Shown here: in pieces, positions 46,362 through 56,841 of the stretch
Numbering within the stretch: position 1 is the stretch's first letter
Layout of the letters: each line of letters begins with the position of its first letter
NCBI GenBank assembly: GCA_902584995.1
Contig: CACICF010000007.1
Coordinates: 1-64,000 of the forward strand
Length of the DNA: 64,000 nt
Reading direction: 5' to 3'
Origin: an uncultured Pelagibacteraceae bacterium
GTDB taxonomy: Bacteria > Pseudomonadota > Alphaproteobacteria > Pelagibacterales > Pelagibacteraceae
Position numbers and translations under genes: made by a program
The notes under the pieces: model-generated
Databases searched by the model: none
The model's input: only the letters and a program-made list of their open reading frames with translations
Told to the model about the DNA's origin: nothing

Positions 46362-46850
46362 TTATTTTTCTCTATTATATTGATGAAAATTGGCAATTAG
46401 TATCGCGTCAGCTTTATTAGAGTCTTTTTTACGTGACAAAAATGAAGAAAACTTAGGAAACATTTCAATTACTTTCATTCTACTCGAATCTTTTTGAGAA
46501 TTTATTAAATCAAAATGCTTTTTCCACTTAGCAGGTCTAACAAAGTAAATTGGCAATTGCATCGCTGCACATACACCTTTTATCACACCGAATGATTGAC
46601 CAAAATTAAACATACTTGTAACGCCTTGGCCAGGCATAGCTGACACTTGTTCAACTACAACATTAATATTTTCAGATTTATAATTTTTAATTCTTGAAGA
46701 TATTTCGTTAAATATCTGACTACCATTAATTTGTTTTTTATTTTTATTTCCTGATGCCATTATAGGCATATCAATAACATCCTTTATTTCTCCATTTTCA
46801 AAAAAACAAATTGCACCAGATATTCCAGGATCTATTCCAATTATCATCAT
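46362..46850 (-). CDS. RuvC-like (phage/divergent type) Holliday-junction resolvase, RNase H fold
   Basis: MIIGIDPGISGAICFFENG; VVEQVSAMPGQGVTSMFNFGQSFGVIKGVC; RKKDSNKADAILIA. Confidence 0.75.
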   Translation of the reverse strand: MMIIGIDPGISGAICFFENGEIKDVIDMPIMASGNKNKKQINGSQIFNEISSRIKNYKSENINVVVEQVSAMPGQGVTSMFNFGQSFGVIKGVCAAMQLPIYFVRPAKWKKHFDLINSQKDSSRMKVIEMFPKFSSFLSRKKDSNKADAILIANFHQYNREK

Positions 46851-46858
46851 CTAATTAA

Positions 46859-47572
46859 CTATATTGCATTTGTAAAAACATTTTGTACATCATCATCTTC
46901 CTCTAAAATTTCTAAAAACTTTGCCATTTTTTCTTTATCATCATGATTTAATTTTATTTTATTTATTGGTACCCATTCAATTTCTGTTGATATAAAATTA
47001 GAAATTTCCTTTTCCATTATATTTTTTACGTCATATATTTCATCCTTGTTTGTATGTATTTCATAATATTCATCATAAAAAATACAGTCATTAGCTCCTG
47101 CATTGGTTGCCAGCTCAAATATCTTTTCTTCACTCATTTCATTTTTGTTTACTTTTATAATTCCTTGTTGAAGAAAATTATGTGATGCAGACCCTTGTGT
47201 ACCAAGTCCTCCACCATGCTTTTGAAAAATTGTTCTTATATTAGACGCTGTTCTATTTTTATTATCTGTCAAAGTAATTATTACAATTGCTGTTTTTGCA
47301 GGTCCAAATCCTTCGTATCTTATGTTCTCAAAATTCAAGTCTGCAGCTATTGATGATTTGTCAATTGCTCTTTCAATATTATCTTTGGGCATATTTGCAG
47401 ATCTCGCTGCTTGAATTGCTGATCTCAATCTGGAATTCATGTCTGGATTTTTATCTCCAAGTTTAGCAGCAACCGTTATTTCTCGTGATAATTTTGAAAA
47501 TATTGCTGCTCTTTGTTTATCGGCTTTACCTTTTTTGTGTTTAATACCCGCCCAATGAGAATGACCTGCCAT
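46859..47572 (-). CDS. yebC: YebC/PmpR-family protein
   Basis: MAGHSHWAGIKHKKGKADKQRAAIFSKLSREITVAAK. Confidence 0.97.
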   Translation of the reverse strand: MAGHSHWAGIKHKKGKADKQRAAIFSKLSREITVAAKLGDKNPDMNSRLRSAIQAARSANMPKDNIERAIDKSSIAADLNFENIRYEGFGPAKTAIVIITLTDNKNRTASNIRTIFQKHGGGLGTQGSASHNFLQQGIIKVNKNEMSEEKIFELATNAGANDCIFYDEYYEIHTNKDEIYDVKNIMEKEISNFISTEIEWVPINKIKLNHDDKEKMAKFLEILEEDDDVQNVFTNAI

Positions 47573-47575
47573 ATA

Positions 47576-48382
47576 CTAAATACTTTTTTGAAGTTGTCCA
47601 CCAAATATAAACTGTGTGATCTTTAAAGCCAAACCATTTTTTGGATCAGCTTCAATGATTGCTCCACAAAGCGACGCCTCCCCTTCTGAAGGAAAATGTT
47701 TTTCGGAGTTTTTTTTATAAAACCTGTTTAGCGAATTTTGTGTATTCATTCCAATTACAGAGTTGTAATCTCCACACATCCCTGCATCAGTTAAATAAGC
47801 AGTTCCATTATTAAGAATTCTTCCATCGTTTGTGGGAACGTGAGTGTGAGTGCCCACTACGAATGTAGCGCTACCATCAAATATATGACCAATAGCCATT
47901 TTTTCACTTGTAATTTCTCCATGAAAATCAACGATAAGAAAGTCATACTTTTTTTTAAGTTTATTATCTTCAATAAATTGTTTGCTTTTTATAAATACAT
48001 CATCACATTTTTTCATGAAAACATTTCCCATTAAATTTAATACTCCAACTTTGTAACCACCAACAGTATTATAAATTCCAAATCCATCTCCAGGTAAAGT
48101 TCCAGACAAGTTTAGTGGTCTTAATAATCTCTTTTGTTTATTAATAAATTCAAATGTTTCCTTTTGATCCCATACATGATTACCTGTAGTAATAACATCA
48201 ACCCCACAACTTAATAATTCATTTACAATATTTTCAGTTATTCCAACTCCTTCTTTGGCCGCATTTTCACCATTTACCACGACAAAATTTATTTTTTTTG
48301 ATTTAATAATGCCAGGTAAAAATTTTTTGATTGCAATGCATCCACTATTTCCAACTATATCTCCTAAAAATAAAAGCTTCAT
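47576..48382 (-). CDS. YmdB-like metallophosphoesterase
   Basis: MKLLFLGDIVGNSG; NGENAAKEGVGITENI; TTGNHVWDQKE; VGTHTHVPTNDGRIL. Confidence 0.92.
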   Translation of the reverse strand: MKLLFLGDIVGNSGCIAIKKFLPGIIKSKKINFVVVNGENAAKEGVGITENIVNELLSCGVDVITTGNHVWDQKETFEFINKQKRLLRPLNLSGTLPGDGFGIYNTVGGYKVGVLNLMGNVFMKKCDDVFIKSKQFIEDNKLKKKYDFLIVDFHGEITSEKMAIGHIFDGSATFVVGTHTHVPTNDGRILNNGTAYLTDAGMCGDYNSVIGMNTQNSLNRFYKKNSEKHFPSEGEASLCGAIIEADPKNGLALKITQFIFGGQLQKSI

Positions 48383-48924
48383 TTTATAATTTCGTTATCT
48401 GTTAATATAAAATCTAATTTTTGATCATATCTGTTTATAGGAACTTTTTTTATTTCCTGGAATGAAAAGGCAAAACCAATTGTGAGGACTTTTTTAAATT
48501 TCAGCACTCTAGAAATATATCTATCATAAAATCCTCCACCATAGCCTAATCTATATTTATTTTTATCAAATCCAACTAGAGGTACTATCAAAACATCAGG
48601 AAAAACTTTTTTTGTAGTGTAAGGTTCAGGAATTCCCTGTCTGCTTACCTTTAGTGATGTTTTGGTAGACCATTCATAAAATTCCATAACATTGTTTTTC
48701 TTTATTACAGGCAAAGATATTTTAAATTTATTTTTTTCTAATTTTTCTAAAATCTTTAAAGAATCAATTTCGCAATTAATAGGATAATAGCCTCCTATAT
48801 ATTGTTTTTTTTTTATATTAAATTTATTTAAAATTTTTTTAAATTGTGAAAAGCTTATGAATTTATTGGAAAAATAATATTTTCTTAAATTTATTAATTT
48901 TTTTCTTAAAATTTTCTTAGACAC
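48379..48924 (-). CDS. 5-formyltetrahydrofolate cyclo-ligase family
   Basis: LVGFDKNKYRLGYGGGFYDRYI motif; next to zapA. Confidence 0.9.
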   Translation of the reverse strand: MSKKILRKKLINLRKYYFSNKFISFSQFKKILNKFNIKKKQYIGGYYPINCEIDSLKILEKLEKNKFKISLPVIKKNNVMEFYEWSTKTSLKVSRQGIPEPYTTKKVFPDVLIVPLVGFDKNKYRLGYGGGFYDRYISRVLKFKKVLTIGFAFSFQEIKKVPINRYDQKLDFILTDNEIIK

Positions 48925-48930
48925 TATAAA

Positions 48931-49377
48931 TTACTGAGTCTTAGAGCCCGTATCGATTCTTTTGATGAAATTTTCAATTTCTATAGTAGTTTTATCAACT
49001 AAAATCTCATAATCATTTCTGTTAGACTCAATCTCATACTTTAGATTTTCCTGATTTGCACTTAGTTCAGAAATTTCTTTTTCTTTAAAGTCTCTATAAT
49101 TATAAACCAAAGATTTAAGTTCTTTGAACTTCTCAGTAATATTTGCAATCTCTTTTTTTTGCATGTCTATTTTTTTTTTGGTTTCATAATATTCATCCAA
49201 AACTGAAATTGAAGTTATTAACAATAATTTACTCTCTCCAATATTTCCCAAAGAATTTTTTAAATCACTAAATTTTTCGTTTAAATATGAAGCTAACTCT
49301 TCTAGGTGCTCTTCTTGTCCATCATCACATGATAGCAAAAATTCCTTTCCATTAAATTTGATATTTACATTTGCCAT
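48931..49377 (-). CDS. zapA: Cell division protein ZapA
   Basis: VNIKFNGKEFLLSCDDGQEEHLEELASYLNEKFSDLKNSLG. Confidence 0.88.
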   Translation of the reverse strand: MANVNIKFNGKEFLLSCDDGQEEHLEELASYLNEKFSDLKNSLGNIGESKLLLITSISVLDEYYETKKKIDMQKKEIANITEKFKELKSLVYNYRDFKEKEISELSANQENLKYEIESNRNDYEILVDKTTIEIENFIKRIDTGSKTQ

Positions 49378-49688
49378 TTATCAATTTCATCCATCAAATT
49401 ATCTGTTTCTTGATTTAATTCATCAATTTTTTGAGAAAATTTATCTTCTTTTTTTCTTTCTTCAATCTCTCTACTCTTTAAATCATCAAATTTCTCTTTA
49501 AGACTCTCATTTTCTTGTTTCAATAAATCGTACTTTCCCTCAATTTCTTTTTTTTCAATTTCTAATTGATTTTTTTGGTTTTCTAGATTTTCTAACTCTA
49601 AAATTTTATCTGATTTTAGTTTGTCTAGATTTTTTAATTTATCTAAAGCTTCAAATAATCTTTTTTCTTTTTCACTAATTGAATTCAT
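49365..49688 (-). CDS. Coiled-coil protein upstream of and overlapping zapA (possible ZauP/DUF4164-like partner)
   Basis: 107 aa almost entirely coiled coil, translationally coupled to zapA (13-bp overlap). Confidence 0.55.
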   Translation of the reverse strand: MNSISEKEKRLFEALDKLKNLDKLKSDKILELENLENQKNQLEIEKKEIEGKYDLLKQENESLKEKFDDLKSREIEERKKEDKFSQKIDELNQETDNLMDEIDKWQM

Positions 49689-49740
49689 ATATATATCTAT
49701 ATTAATAAATTGATTCAGCTAAGTCTATAAAGGATAAATT

Positions 49741-51699
49741 TTGAGAGAAATAAATAAAAACTTGTCTAATTCAATACGTGCTCTTTCAATGGATGCCGTA
49801 CAAAAAGCTAATTCTGGCCACCCGGGTATGCCAATGGGCATGGCCGATGTTTCTACTATACTTTTTAAATATTTTCTAAAATTTAATCCAAAGAATCCTA
49901 GTTGGATAAATAGAGATAGATTCGTTTTATCTGCAGGGCATGGATCGATGTTACTTTACTCTTTGCTATACTTGACTGGTTATAAAAGCATTAATCTAAA
50001 GAACTTAAAAAATTTTAGACAATTAAATTCTATTTGTGCAGGCCATCCTGAATATGTCAAAAACTCTGGCATAGAAACAACAACAGGGCCTTTAGGCCAA
50101 GGGATCTCTAACGCTGTTGGATTTGCATTAGCAGAAGAAATTTTAAAAAAAAAATTAGGTAAAAACATCATCAACCATAAAACTTATGTAATCGCTGGAG
50201 ATGGATGTTTGATGGAAGGTATTAGTCATGAAGCGATGAGTTTAGCGGGACACTTGAGACTTAAAAATTTAATAATGTTGTTTGATAATAATTCAATCTC
50301 CATTGATGGACCAACAAGCTTGGCAGTATCAGATAATTTTAAAAAAAGATTTGAAAGTTATGGGTGGAGTTTTCTTGAAATTAATGGACATAAAGAAAGT
50401 GAAATATTTAAAGCATTACAAAAAGCTCAAAAAGCAAAAAAACCAACTGTAATTTCTTGTAAAACAAAAATTGGTTATGGTTCTCCAAACAAATCAGGAA
50501 AAGCATCTTCGCACGGTAGTCCGCTTGGTGTAGAGGAAGTTTCATTAGTAAGAAAAGAATTGGGTTGGAACCACAAGCCCTTCGAAATCCCGAAAAATAT
50601 TTTAAGTGCATGGAGAAGCATTGGTAAAAGAGGAGAAAAAATTGAAAAAAGATGGCTTGAAATTTATAAAAAAAATAAAACTAAAATAAATAACTCCCTT
50701 AAAAATAATTTTAAGAGCTCTATTGTAGAAGAAAAAAAAAATGCAGTAAGTGAAAACAAAAGTTTTGCCTCTAGAAAATCTTCTGAGGCAATGATCTACT
50801 CTCTTTTTAATAAAAATAATACATTAATTGGTGGATCAGCGGATCTTGCAGGATCAAATAATACTAAAACAAAAAACCACAAGATTATTAAACCTGGAAA
50901 TTTTGATGGAAATTATATTCATTATGGAGTTAGAGAGCATGCTATGTGTGGAATTATGAATGGTCTAGCTTTGCATAGTAAATTAATTCCATATGGAGGA
51001 ACTTTTTTAATTTTCTCTGATTACTGTAAACCATCAATAAGATTGGCTGCTATGATGGGACAACAAGTTATATATGTAATGACACATGACTCAATAGGTC
51101 TTGGAGAAGATGGACCAACGCATCAACCAATTGAACAATTATCTGGATTAAGAGCAATCCCAAATCTTAATGTTTTCAGGCCTGCTGATAAATTGGAAAC
51201 TATTGAATGTTGGGAGCTAGCATTAAAAAATTTTAAGACACCTAGTATTCTATCTTTAACTAGACAGAGCCTAGATCCTATAAGAAATAAATTTACAATA
51301 GCAAATAAATGTTCGTCGGGAGCATATGAAGTTTTAAGAACTAACAAAAAAATTATTTTGACTATTTTGGCAAGTGGATCTGAGGTAAAACTAGCCATAG
51401 AAACTAGTCATAAATTAGCCAAAGAAAAGATATATTCAAAAGTAGTTTCTGTACCATGTATGGAGTTATTTGATAAGCAACCAAAAAAATATAGAAAAAG
51501 TGTTCTGAATGAAACAAAATTTAAAATATCTATTGAGGCAGGATCAAGTGATTGCTGGAGAAAATATGTTGGTGATTTTGGAATTACTTTTGGAATAAAT
51601 GAATTTGGAAAAAGTGCACCCTATAAAGAAATTTTTAATTATTTTGGGTTAGCAAATAAAAGTATAGCGAAAAAATCAAAAAACTTAATTAAAAGATAG
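49741..51699 (+). CDS. tkt: Transketolase (TTG start)
   Basis: RALSMDAVQKANSGHPGMPMGMADV; GDGCLMEGISHEAMSLAGHL. Confidence 0.97.
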   Translation: MREINKNLSNSIRALSMDAVQKANSGHPGMPMGMADVSTILFKYFLKFNPKNPSWINRDRFVLSAGHGSMLLYSLLYLTGYKSINLKNLKNFRQLNSICAGHPEYVKNSGIETTTGPLGQGISNAVGFALAEEILKKKLGKNIINHKTYVIAGDGCLMEGISHEAMSLAGHLRLKNLIMLFDNNSISIDGPTSLAVSDNFKKRFESYGWSFLEINGHKESEIFKALQKAQKAKKPTVISCKTKIGYGSPNKSGKASSHGSPLGVEEVSLVRKELGWNHKPFEIPKNILSAWRSIGKRGEKIEKRWLEIYKKNKTKINNSLKNNFKSSIVEEKKNAVSENKSFASRKSSEAMIYSLFNKNNTLIGGSADLAGSNNTKTKNHKIIKPGNFDGNYIHYGVREHAMCGIMNGLALHSKLIPYGGTFLIFSDYCKPSIRLAAMMGQQVIYVMTHDSIGLGEDGPTHQPIEQLSGLRAIPNLNVFRPADKLETIECWELALKNFKTPSILSLTRQSLDPIRNKFTIANKCSSGAYEVLRTNKKIILTILASGSEVKLAIETSHKLAKEKIYSKVVSVPCMELFDKQPKKYRKSVLNETKFKISIEAGSSDCWRKYVGDFGITFGINEFGKSAPYKEIFNYFGLANKSIAKKSKNLIKR

Positions 51700-51701
51700 A
51701 A

Positions 51702-52709
51702 ATGACAATTAAAGTTGGAATAAATGGAATGGGTAGAATTGGAAGAATGGTTCTAAGGTCAATTTTTGAAAGTCAAAACAAAAACTTAAGAATAAATCAT
51801 ATAAACAACAGATCTAACTCTGAAACCACATGCCAATTAATAAAATATGACTCTATCCACGGAAAATTTAATACTGATATAAAATTTGATAAGAATCATT
51901 TAATAATAAACGGTAACAAAATCTCATTTAGTCAAAAGTCTTCCATCGATGAGATTGATTGGAAAAAATATGACGTAGATTATGTTTTTGAGTGCACTGG
52001 AAAATTTAATTCAAAAGAAAAACTTGAGGGTCACATTAAAAATGGGGCAAAAAAAGTGATTGTCTCGGCTCCTTGTAAAAATGCAGATAAAACAATAGTA
52101 TTTGGAGTTAATCAAAATATTTTATCTAAAAATGATATTATAATATCTGCTGCGTCCTGTACTACAAATTGCTTAGCACCTGTTGTAAATGTGCTTAATA
52201 ATAATTTTGAAATTGAAAAAGGTTTTATGACTACTATCCATGCATTTACGAGTGATCAAAGAATTTTAGATAATTCTCATAAGGATATAAGAAGAGCAAG
52301 AGGAGCAAGTCAATCAATAGTTCCAACATCGACAGGAGCTTCGAAATCAATAGGCGAAATAATTCCAAATCTCAAAGGAAAATTAGAGGGTATAGCTATG
52401 AGAGTACCAACACCAAATGTATCTGTAATCGAATTTATTTTTTGTACAAAAAAAGAAATAAGTATAAAAAAAATTAATGATGCATTTGAAAAAGCTGCTC
52501 ACAGTGATTTAAAGAATATTTTAGATGTCACACATGAAAAACTAGTTTCAATTGACTTTAATCACCATCCTGCATCTGCAATTGTTGATGCTTCTTTGAC
52601 AAATATTGTAGGGACCAATATGGGTAAAATATCTGCTTGGTACGACAATGAATGGGGTTTTTCAAATAGAATGTGCGATTTAGCTGAAAAACTTCACAAT
52701 ATCTCTTAA
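51702..52709 (+). CDS. gap: Glyceraldehyde-3-phosphate dehydrogenase
   Basis: VGINGMGRIGRMVLR; SAASCTTNCLAPVV. Confidence 0.98.
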   Translation: MTIKVGINGMGRIGRMVLRSIFESQNKNLRINHINNRSNSETTCQLIKYDSIHGKFNTDIKFDKNHLIINGNKISFSQKSSIDEIDWKKYDVDYVFECTGKFNSKEKLEGHIKNGAKKVIVSAPCKNADKTIVFGVNQNILSKNDIIISAASCTTNCLAPVVNVLNNNFEIEKGFMTTIHAFTSDQRILDNSHKDIRRARGASQSIVPTSTGASKSIGEIIPNLKGKLEGIAMRVPTPNVSVIEFIFCTKKEISIKKINDAFEKAAHSDLKNILDVTHEKLVSIDFNHHPASAIVDASLTNIVGTNMGKISAWYDNEWGFSNRMCDLAEKLHNIS

Positions 52710-53887
52710 TGAGAAGTATAAAAAACGAAAAAAATTTAACTAATAAACTTATTTTATTAAGATTAGACCTTAATGTTCCATTAAATCAAGGAAAAATAAG
52801 TGACTCAACGAGAATTGACAAAATTCTCCCTACTTTAAATTTCTTAATTCACCATAAAACTAAAATTATAATCTTATCACACATAGGTAGGCCTAAAGGA
52901 AAAATTGTAGATGAATTATCATTAAAACCAATAAAAGAAGACTTGCAACAAAAACTTAAACTCAAAGTAAAATTGATTAAGGAAAATATTTTTAAAATAA
53001 AGAACAAAGATTTCTTTAATGATTTTGATGAACAAATTTTAATTTTAGAAAATATAAGATTTTATGCTGAGGAAGAAAAAAATGATCGCAATTTCGCAAT
53101 ACATATCGCAAGCCTAGGCGATATTTATGTAAATGATGCTTTCTCTTGTTCTCACCGAGAACATGCTTCAATTCATCAAATTTCAAGGTTTCTACCATCC
53201 TACTCGGGATTACAACTAGATTTAGAGGTGAATGCTCTTAATAAAATAACCTCTGAAATAACAAAACCAATTACCTGTATAATTGGAGGTTCAAAAATTT
53301 CTAGTAAAATAAATGTTATTAAAAATCTAATTCCTAAATTAAATAATATTATAATTGTTGGAGGTATGGCCAATAATTTTATTGAATATTTCGGCAATGA
53401 TATAGGAAAGTCAGTAAAAGAAAACAACTGTTATAATATAGTTAAAGAAATTATTTTACTCTCAAAAGAGAAAAATTGTGAATTAATTTGTCCCGAAGAC
53501 GTGCTTGTTTCAAAAAATTTAAAAGGATTATCTCAAACTAAAGAATTAGGCCAAATCCTCTCTGATGAGATGATATTAGACATAGGTCCAAAAACTATTA
53601 ACAAAATTAAGAATATTATTGATAAAAGTAAAACTATATTATGGAATGGACCTGCTGGATATTTTGAGAATCCTAATTTTGCAAATGGGAGTGCAGAAAT
53701 AGCAAAAAAAATAATTGATAATAAGAACCTTAACAGAATTTACTCAGTTGTAGGTGGTGGAGACACTGTTGCATTTTTAAATAAACTAAAAGTTGTTGAC
53801 AATTTTAATTTTGTTTCAACTGCAGGTGGAGCTTTCTTAGAATATCTTGAAGGTAAAAAGCTACCTGGTATAACCGCTCTAGATTGA
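52709..53887 (+). CDS. pgk: Phosphoglycerate kinase
   Basis: LLRLDLNVPLNQGKISDSTRI; LSHIGRPKG; WNGPAGYFE. Confidence 0.98.
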   Translation: MRSIKNEKNLTNKLILLRLDLNVPLNQGKISDSTRIDKILPTLNFLIHHKTKIIILSHIGRPKGKIVDELSLKPIKEDLQQKLKLKVKLIKENIFKIKNKDFFNDFDEQILILENIRFYAEEEKNDRNFAIHIASLGDIYVNDAFSCSHREHASIHQISRFLPSYSGLQLDLEVNALNKITSEITKPITCIIGGSKISSKINVIKNLIPKLNNIIIVGGMANNFIEYFGNDIGKSVKENNCYNIVKEIILLSKEKNCELICPEDVLVSKNLKGLSQTKELGQILSDEMILDIGPKTINKIKNIIDKSKTILWNGPAGYFENPNFANGSAEIAKKIIDNKNLNRIYSVVGGGDTVAFLNKLKVVDNFNFVSTAGGAFLEYLEGKKLPGITALD

Positions 53888-53888
53888 C

Positions 53889-54899
53889 ATGTCAGAGTTA
53901 AACAAAATTGCATTGAAATTAATTTCAGATGGTAAAGGCATATTAGCTGCAGATGAAAGCAATGGAACTATGTCTAAAAGACTAGAGGCAGTTAATGTAA
54001 ATTCAACACCCGCAAATAGACTTTTGTTTAGAGAAACTCTTTTTTCATCTGAAAGTATGAAAGAGTGTATAGGTGGAGTAATACTTTATGATGAAACAAT
54101 TAGACAAACAACGAAATCTGGAAAATCAATTCCTGAATTAATCTCTTCCTTTGGGGCTATACCTGGAATAAAAGTTGACACTGGAGCTAAAGATTTAGCA
54201 AACTCTAATGGAGAAAAAATTACAGAGGGTTTGGATGGTCTTAGAGAAAGATTAAAAGAATATTATGATCTTGGAGCAAGATTCACAAAGTGGAGAGGTG
54301 TTTATAATATAAGTGAAAAAAATCCAAGTATGCTTGCAATTCACACTAATGCTCAAGCACTTGCAAGATATTCAGCTTTAGTTCAAGAAAATAACATGGT
54401 TCCAATAGTAGAGCCTGAGTTATTGATGGATGGTGAACACTCTGCAGGAGTATGTTTAATTAAAACCTCAGAAGTATTAAAGAAATGTTTTGAAGAATTA
54501 ATTTTACATAAAGTTGACTTATCTGGAATTATATTAAAACCAAATATGATATTATCTGGAAGTAATTCAAAAGAAAAAATCTCTAGTGAAGAGGTTGCTC
54601 AAAAAACAATAGAATGCTTAAAAAATTCAGTACCAACAGAAGTGCCTGGGATTGCTTTTTTGTCTGGTGGCCAATCAGAAATAGAGGCAACAGAAAACTT
54701 AAATTCAATAAATAAAAATAATAATACTAAATTCATAATGACTTACTCATATGGAAGAGCCTTACAGAAAAGTGCTCTTGAAATATGGTCGAAAAATAAT
54801 GATAATATTGAAGGAACTCAAAATACTTTTAATCATAGATCTAAGATGTGTACTCTAGCTGCACAAGGAAAGTGGTCATACGAAGTTGAAAATAAATAA
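53889..54899 (+). CDS. fba: Fructose-bisphosphate aldolase class I
   Basis: GKGILAADESNGTMSKRL; GARFTKWRGVYNI; LSGGQSEIEATENLN. Confidence 0.96.
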   Translation: MSELNKIALKLISDGKGILAADESNGTMSKRLEAVNVNSTPANRLLFRETLFSSESMKECIGGVILYDETIRQTTKSGKSIPELISSFGAIPGIKVDTGAKDLANSNGEKITEGLDGLRERLKEYYDLGARFTKWRGVYNISEKNPSMLAIHTNAQALARYSALVQENNMVPIVEPELLMDGEHSAGVCLIKTSEVLKKCFEELILHKVDLSGIILKPNMILSGSNSKEKISSEEVAQKTIECLKNSVPTEVPGIAFLSGGQSEIEATENLNSINKNNNTKFIMTYSYGRALQKSALEIWSKNNDNIEGTQNTFNHRSKMCTLAAQGKWSYEVENK

Positions 54900-55500
54900 A
54901 AAAAAATTTATTTATCTCATATCACCAAATAAAATAAATAAAAATTTTTATAAAGACCTAAGATTAGTATTAAAAACAAATAAAGTAAGTTTTTTTCAAA
55001 TGAGATTCAAAAAATATTCATTTGAACAGAAAATTTTGATAGGAAAGAAAATTAAAACAATTTGTAAAAATAAAAAAGTAAAATTAATAGTAAATGATGA
55101 TCCATGGCTTGCAAAAGAACTTAATGCTGATGGGTGCCACTTAGGACAAAAAGATATGAGTATAAAGAAAGCACGAAGTGTAATTAAAAAAAAAATTATT
55201 GGAGTTACATGTCATAACTCTCTAAAACTTGCAAAGAGTGCCATTAAATCAAATGCTGATTATTTAGCTTTTGGAGCATTTTTTCCAACAAAAACAAAAA
55301 AAACTAAATTTCAAGCTTCTAAAAAAATTTTTAATAAAGTGAATAAATTAACGAATATACCTTTAGTTGCTATAGGTGGTATTAATTCTAATAACTATAA
55401 AAATCTGCTATTGAACAAAGCAAATTTTTTAGCTATCTCAGGTTACATTTGGAATAATAAAAAATATAAACCGGAAAAAGCAATAAAACTTTTAAAATGA
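54886..55500 (+). CDS. thiE: Thiamine-phosphate synthase (TTG start)
   Basis: LIVNDDPWLAKELNADGCHLGQKDMS; GVTCHNSLKLAKSAIKSNADYLAFGAFFPTKTK. Confidence 0.92.
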   Translation: MKINKKKFIYLISPNKINKNFYKDLRLVLKTNKVSFFQMRFKKYSFEQKILIGKKIKTICKNKKVKLIVNDDPWLAKELNADGCHLGQKDMSIKKARSVIKKKIIGVTCHNSLKLAKSAIKSNADYLAFGAFFPTKTKKTKFQASKKIFNKVNKLTNIPLVAIGGINSNNYKNLLLNKANFLAISGYIWNNKKYKPEKAIKLLK

Positions 55501-56057
55501 AAATAAACGCTGGAGAGATTAGAGTTGGAATGCTTCTAGAATACAAGAATGATTTATGGGAGGTATTAAAGACTCAGCACGTTAAACCTGGCAAAGGAGG
55601 TGCATTCGCACAAGTAGAAATGAAAAGTGTTGGTAAAAATACAAAATTAAATGAAAGATTTAGGTCAAGTGAAACTGTTGAGAAGGCATCATTAGACGAA
55701 ATAATCTTTAATTATTTATATTCAGACGATAAGAAATTTTATTTTATGGACGCTAAAACATTTGAACAAATTGAAATAAATAAAGATGTAATTGGAGAAA
55801 AGGGAAAATTATTGAGTGAAAATCTTCAAGTTTCAGTAAGTTTCTATAACGATAATCCAATTTCAGTTCAACTTCCAAATCAAATTAAATGTAAAGTATC
55901 TTCAACAGACGCAGCTTTGAAAGGACAAACAGTTTCATCATCTTATAAACCGGCAATCCTTGATAATGGAGTAAAAATTCAAGTACCCCCATTCATTGAA
56001 ACTGATGATGAAATAATTATTGATACTAGAACATTTGAATACGTTAAGAAAATTTAG
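55497..56057 (+). CDS. efp: Elongation factor P
   Basis: KTQHVKPGKGGAFAQVEMKSV; C-terminal EF-P domain. Confidence 0.97.
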   Translation: MKINAGEIRVGMLLEYKNDLWEVLKTQHVKPGKGGAFAQVEMKSVGKNTKLNERFRSSETVEKASLDEIIFNYLYSDDKKFYFMDAKTFEQIEINKDVIGEKGKLLSENLQVSVSFYNDNPISVQLPNQIKCKVSSTDAALKGQTVSSSYKPAILDNGVKIQVPPFIETDDEIIIDTRTFEYVKKI

Positions 56058-56059
56058 AA

Positions 56060-56806
56060 ATGAATTCTATTTCACCAAATTTAAATATAATGATTAAGGC
56101 TTGTGAAAAAGCCTCAAAGGTTATTATAAGAGACTTTGGGGAAATTGAAAATTTGCAAGTAGCACAAAAGGGACCTAGAGATTTTGTAACTAAGACTGAT
56201 AAAAAAGTTGAACAAATTCTTCTGGAGGAATTAACCAAAGTTAAAAAAAATTACTCCTTTTTAACTGAGGAAAGTGGAAAAATTGAAAATAAAGATAAAG
56301 ATAAAATTTGGATTATAGATCCAATAGATGGGACTACAAATTTTTTACATGGAATTCCGCATTTTGCAATTTCTCTCGCGCTAAAAGTAGACAATGAATT
56401 AAAATCTGCAATAATTCATGATCCAATTAAAAATGAAATATTTTTTGCTGAAAAAAATAATGGTGCTTTTTTTAATAATCAAAGAATAAGAGTTTCAAAA
56501 AAAAATGATATAGAAGAATGTTTATTTTCATCTGATCAAAACGGACTTAAAACTATTTACCCAAATTTAAATATGAGATGTTCTGGATGTTCTGCTCTTG
56601 ATTTAGCATACGTTGGATCTGGTAGGTTAGATGGTTTTTTTCAAAATAAGATTAATTTGTGGGATGTAGCAGCCGGTATATTAATTATTGAAGAAGCTGG
56701 GGGAGTAATAAATGATTTAAACAAATATGAGGAGAATAATATAGATATTAGAGCAGCAAGTAGTACAATTTATACCAAAATGATGGAAAAATTATCGAAC
56801 TTTTAA
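56060..56806 (+). CDS. suhB: Inositol monophosphatase family protein (SuhB-like)
   Basis: [41 protein letters not shown]. Confidence 0.94.
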   Translation: MNSISPNLNIMIKACEKASKVIIRDFGEIENLQVAQKGPRDFVTKTDKKVEQILLEELTKVKKNYSFLTEESGKIENKDKDKIWIIDPIDGTTNFLHGIPHFAISLALKVDNELKSAIIHDPIKNEIFFAEKNNGAFFNNQRIRVSKKNDIEECLFSSDQNGLKTIYPNLNMRCSGCSALDLAYVGSGRLDGFFQNKINLWDVAAGILIIEEAGGVINDLNKYEENNIDIRAASSTIYTKMMEKLSNF

Positions 56807-56841
56807 TTGTTTTTATAAAACTTTTTGCTATAAGTCCGCGT

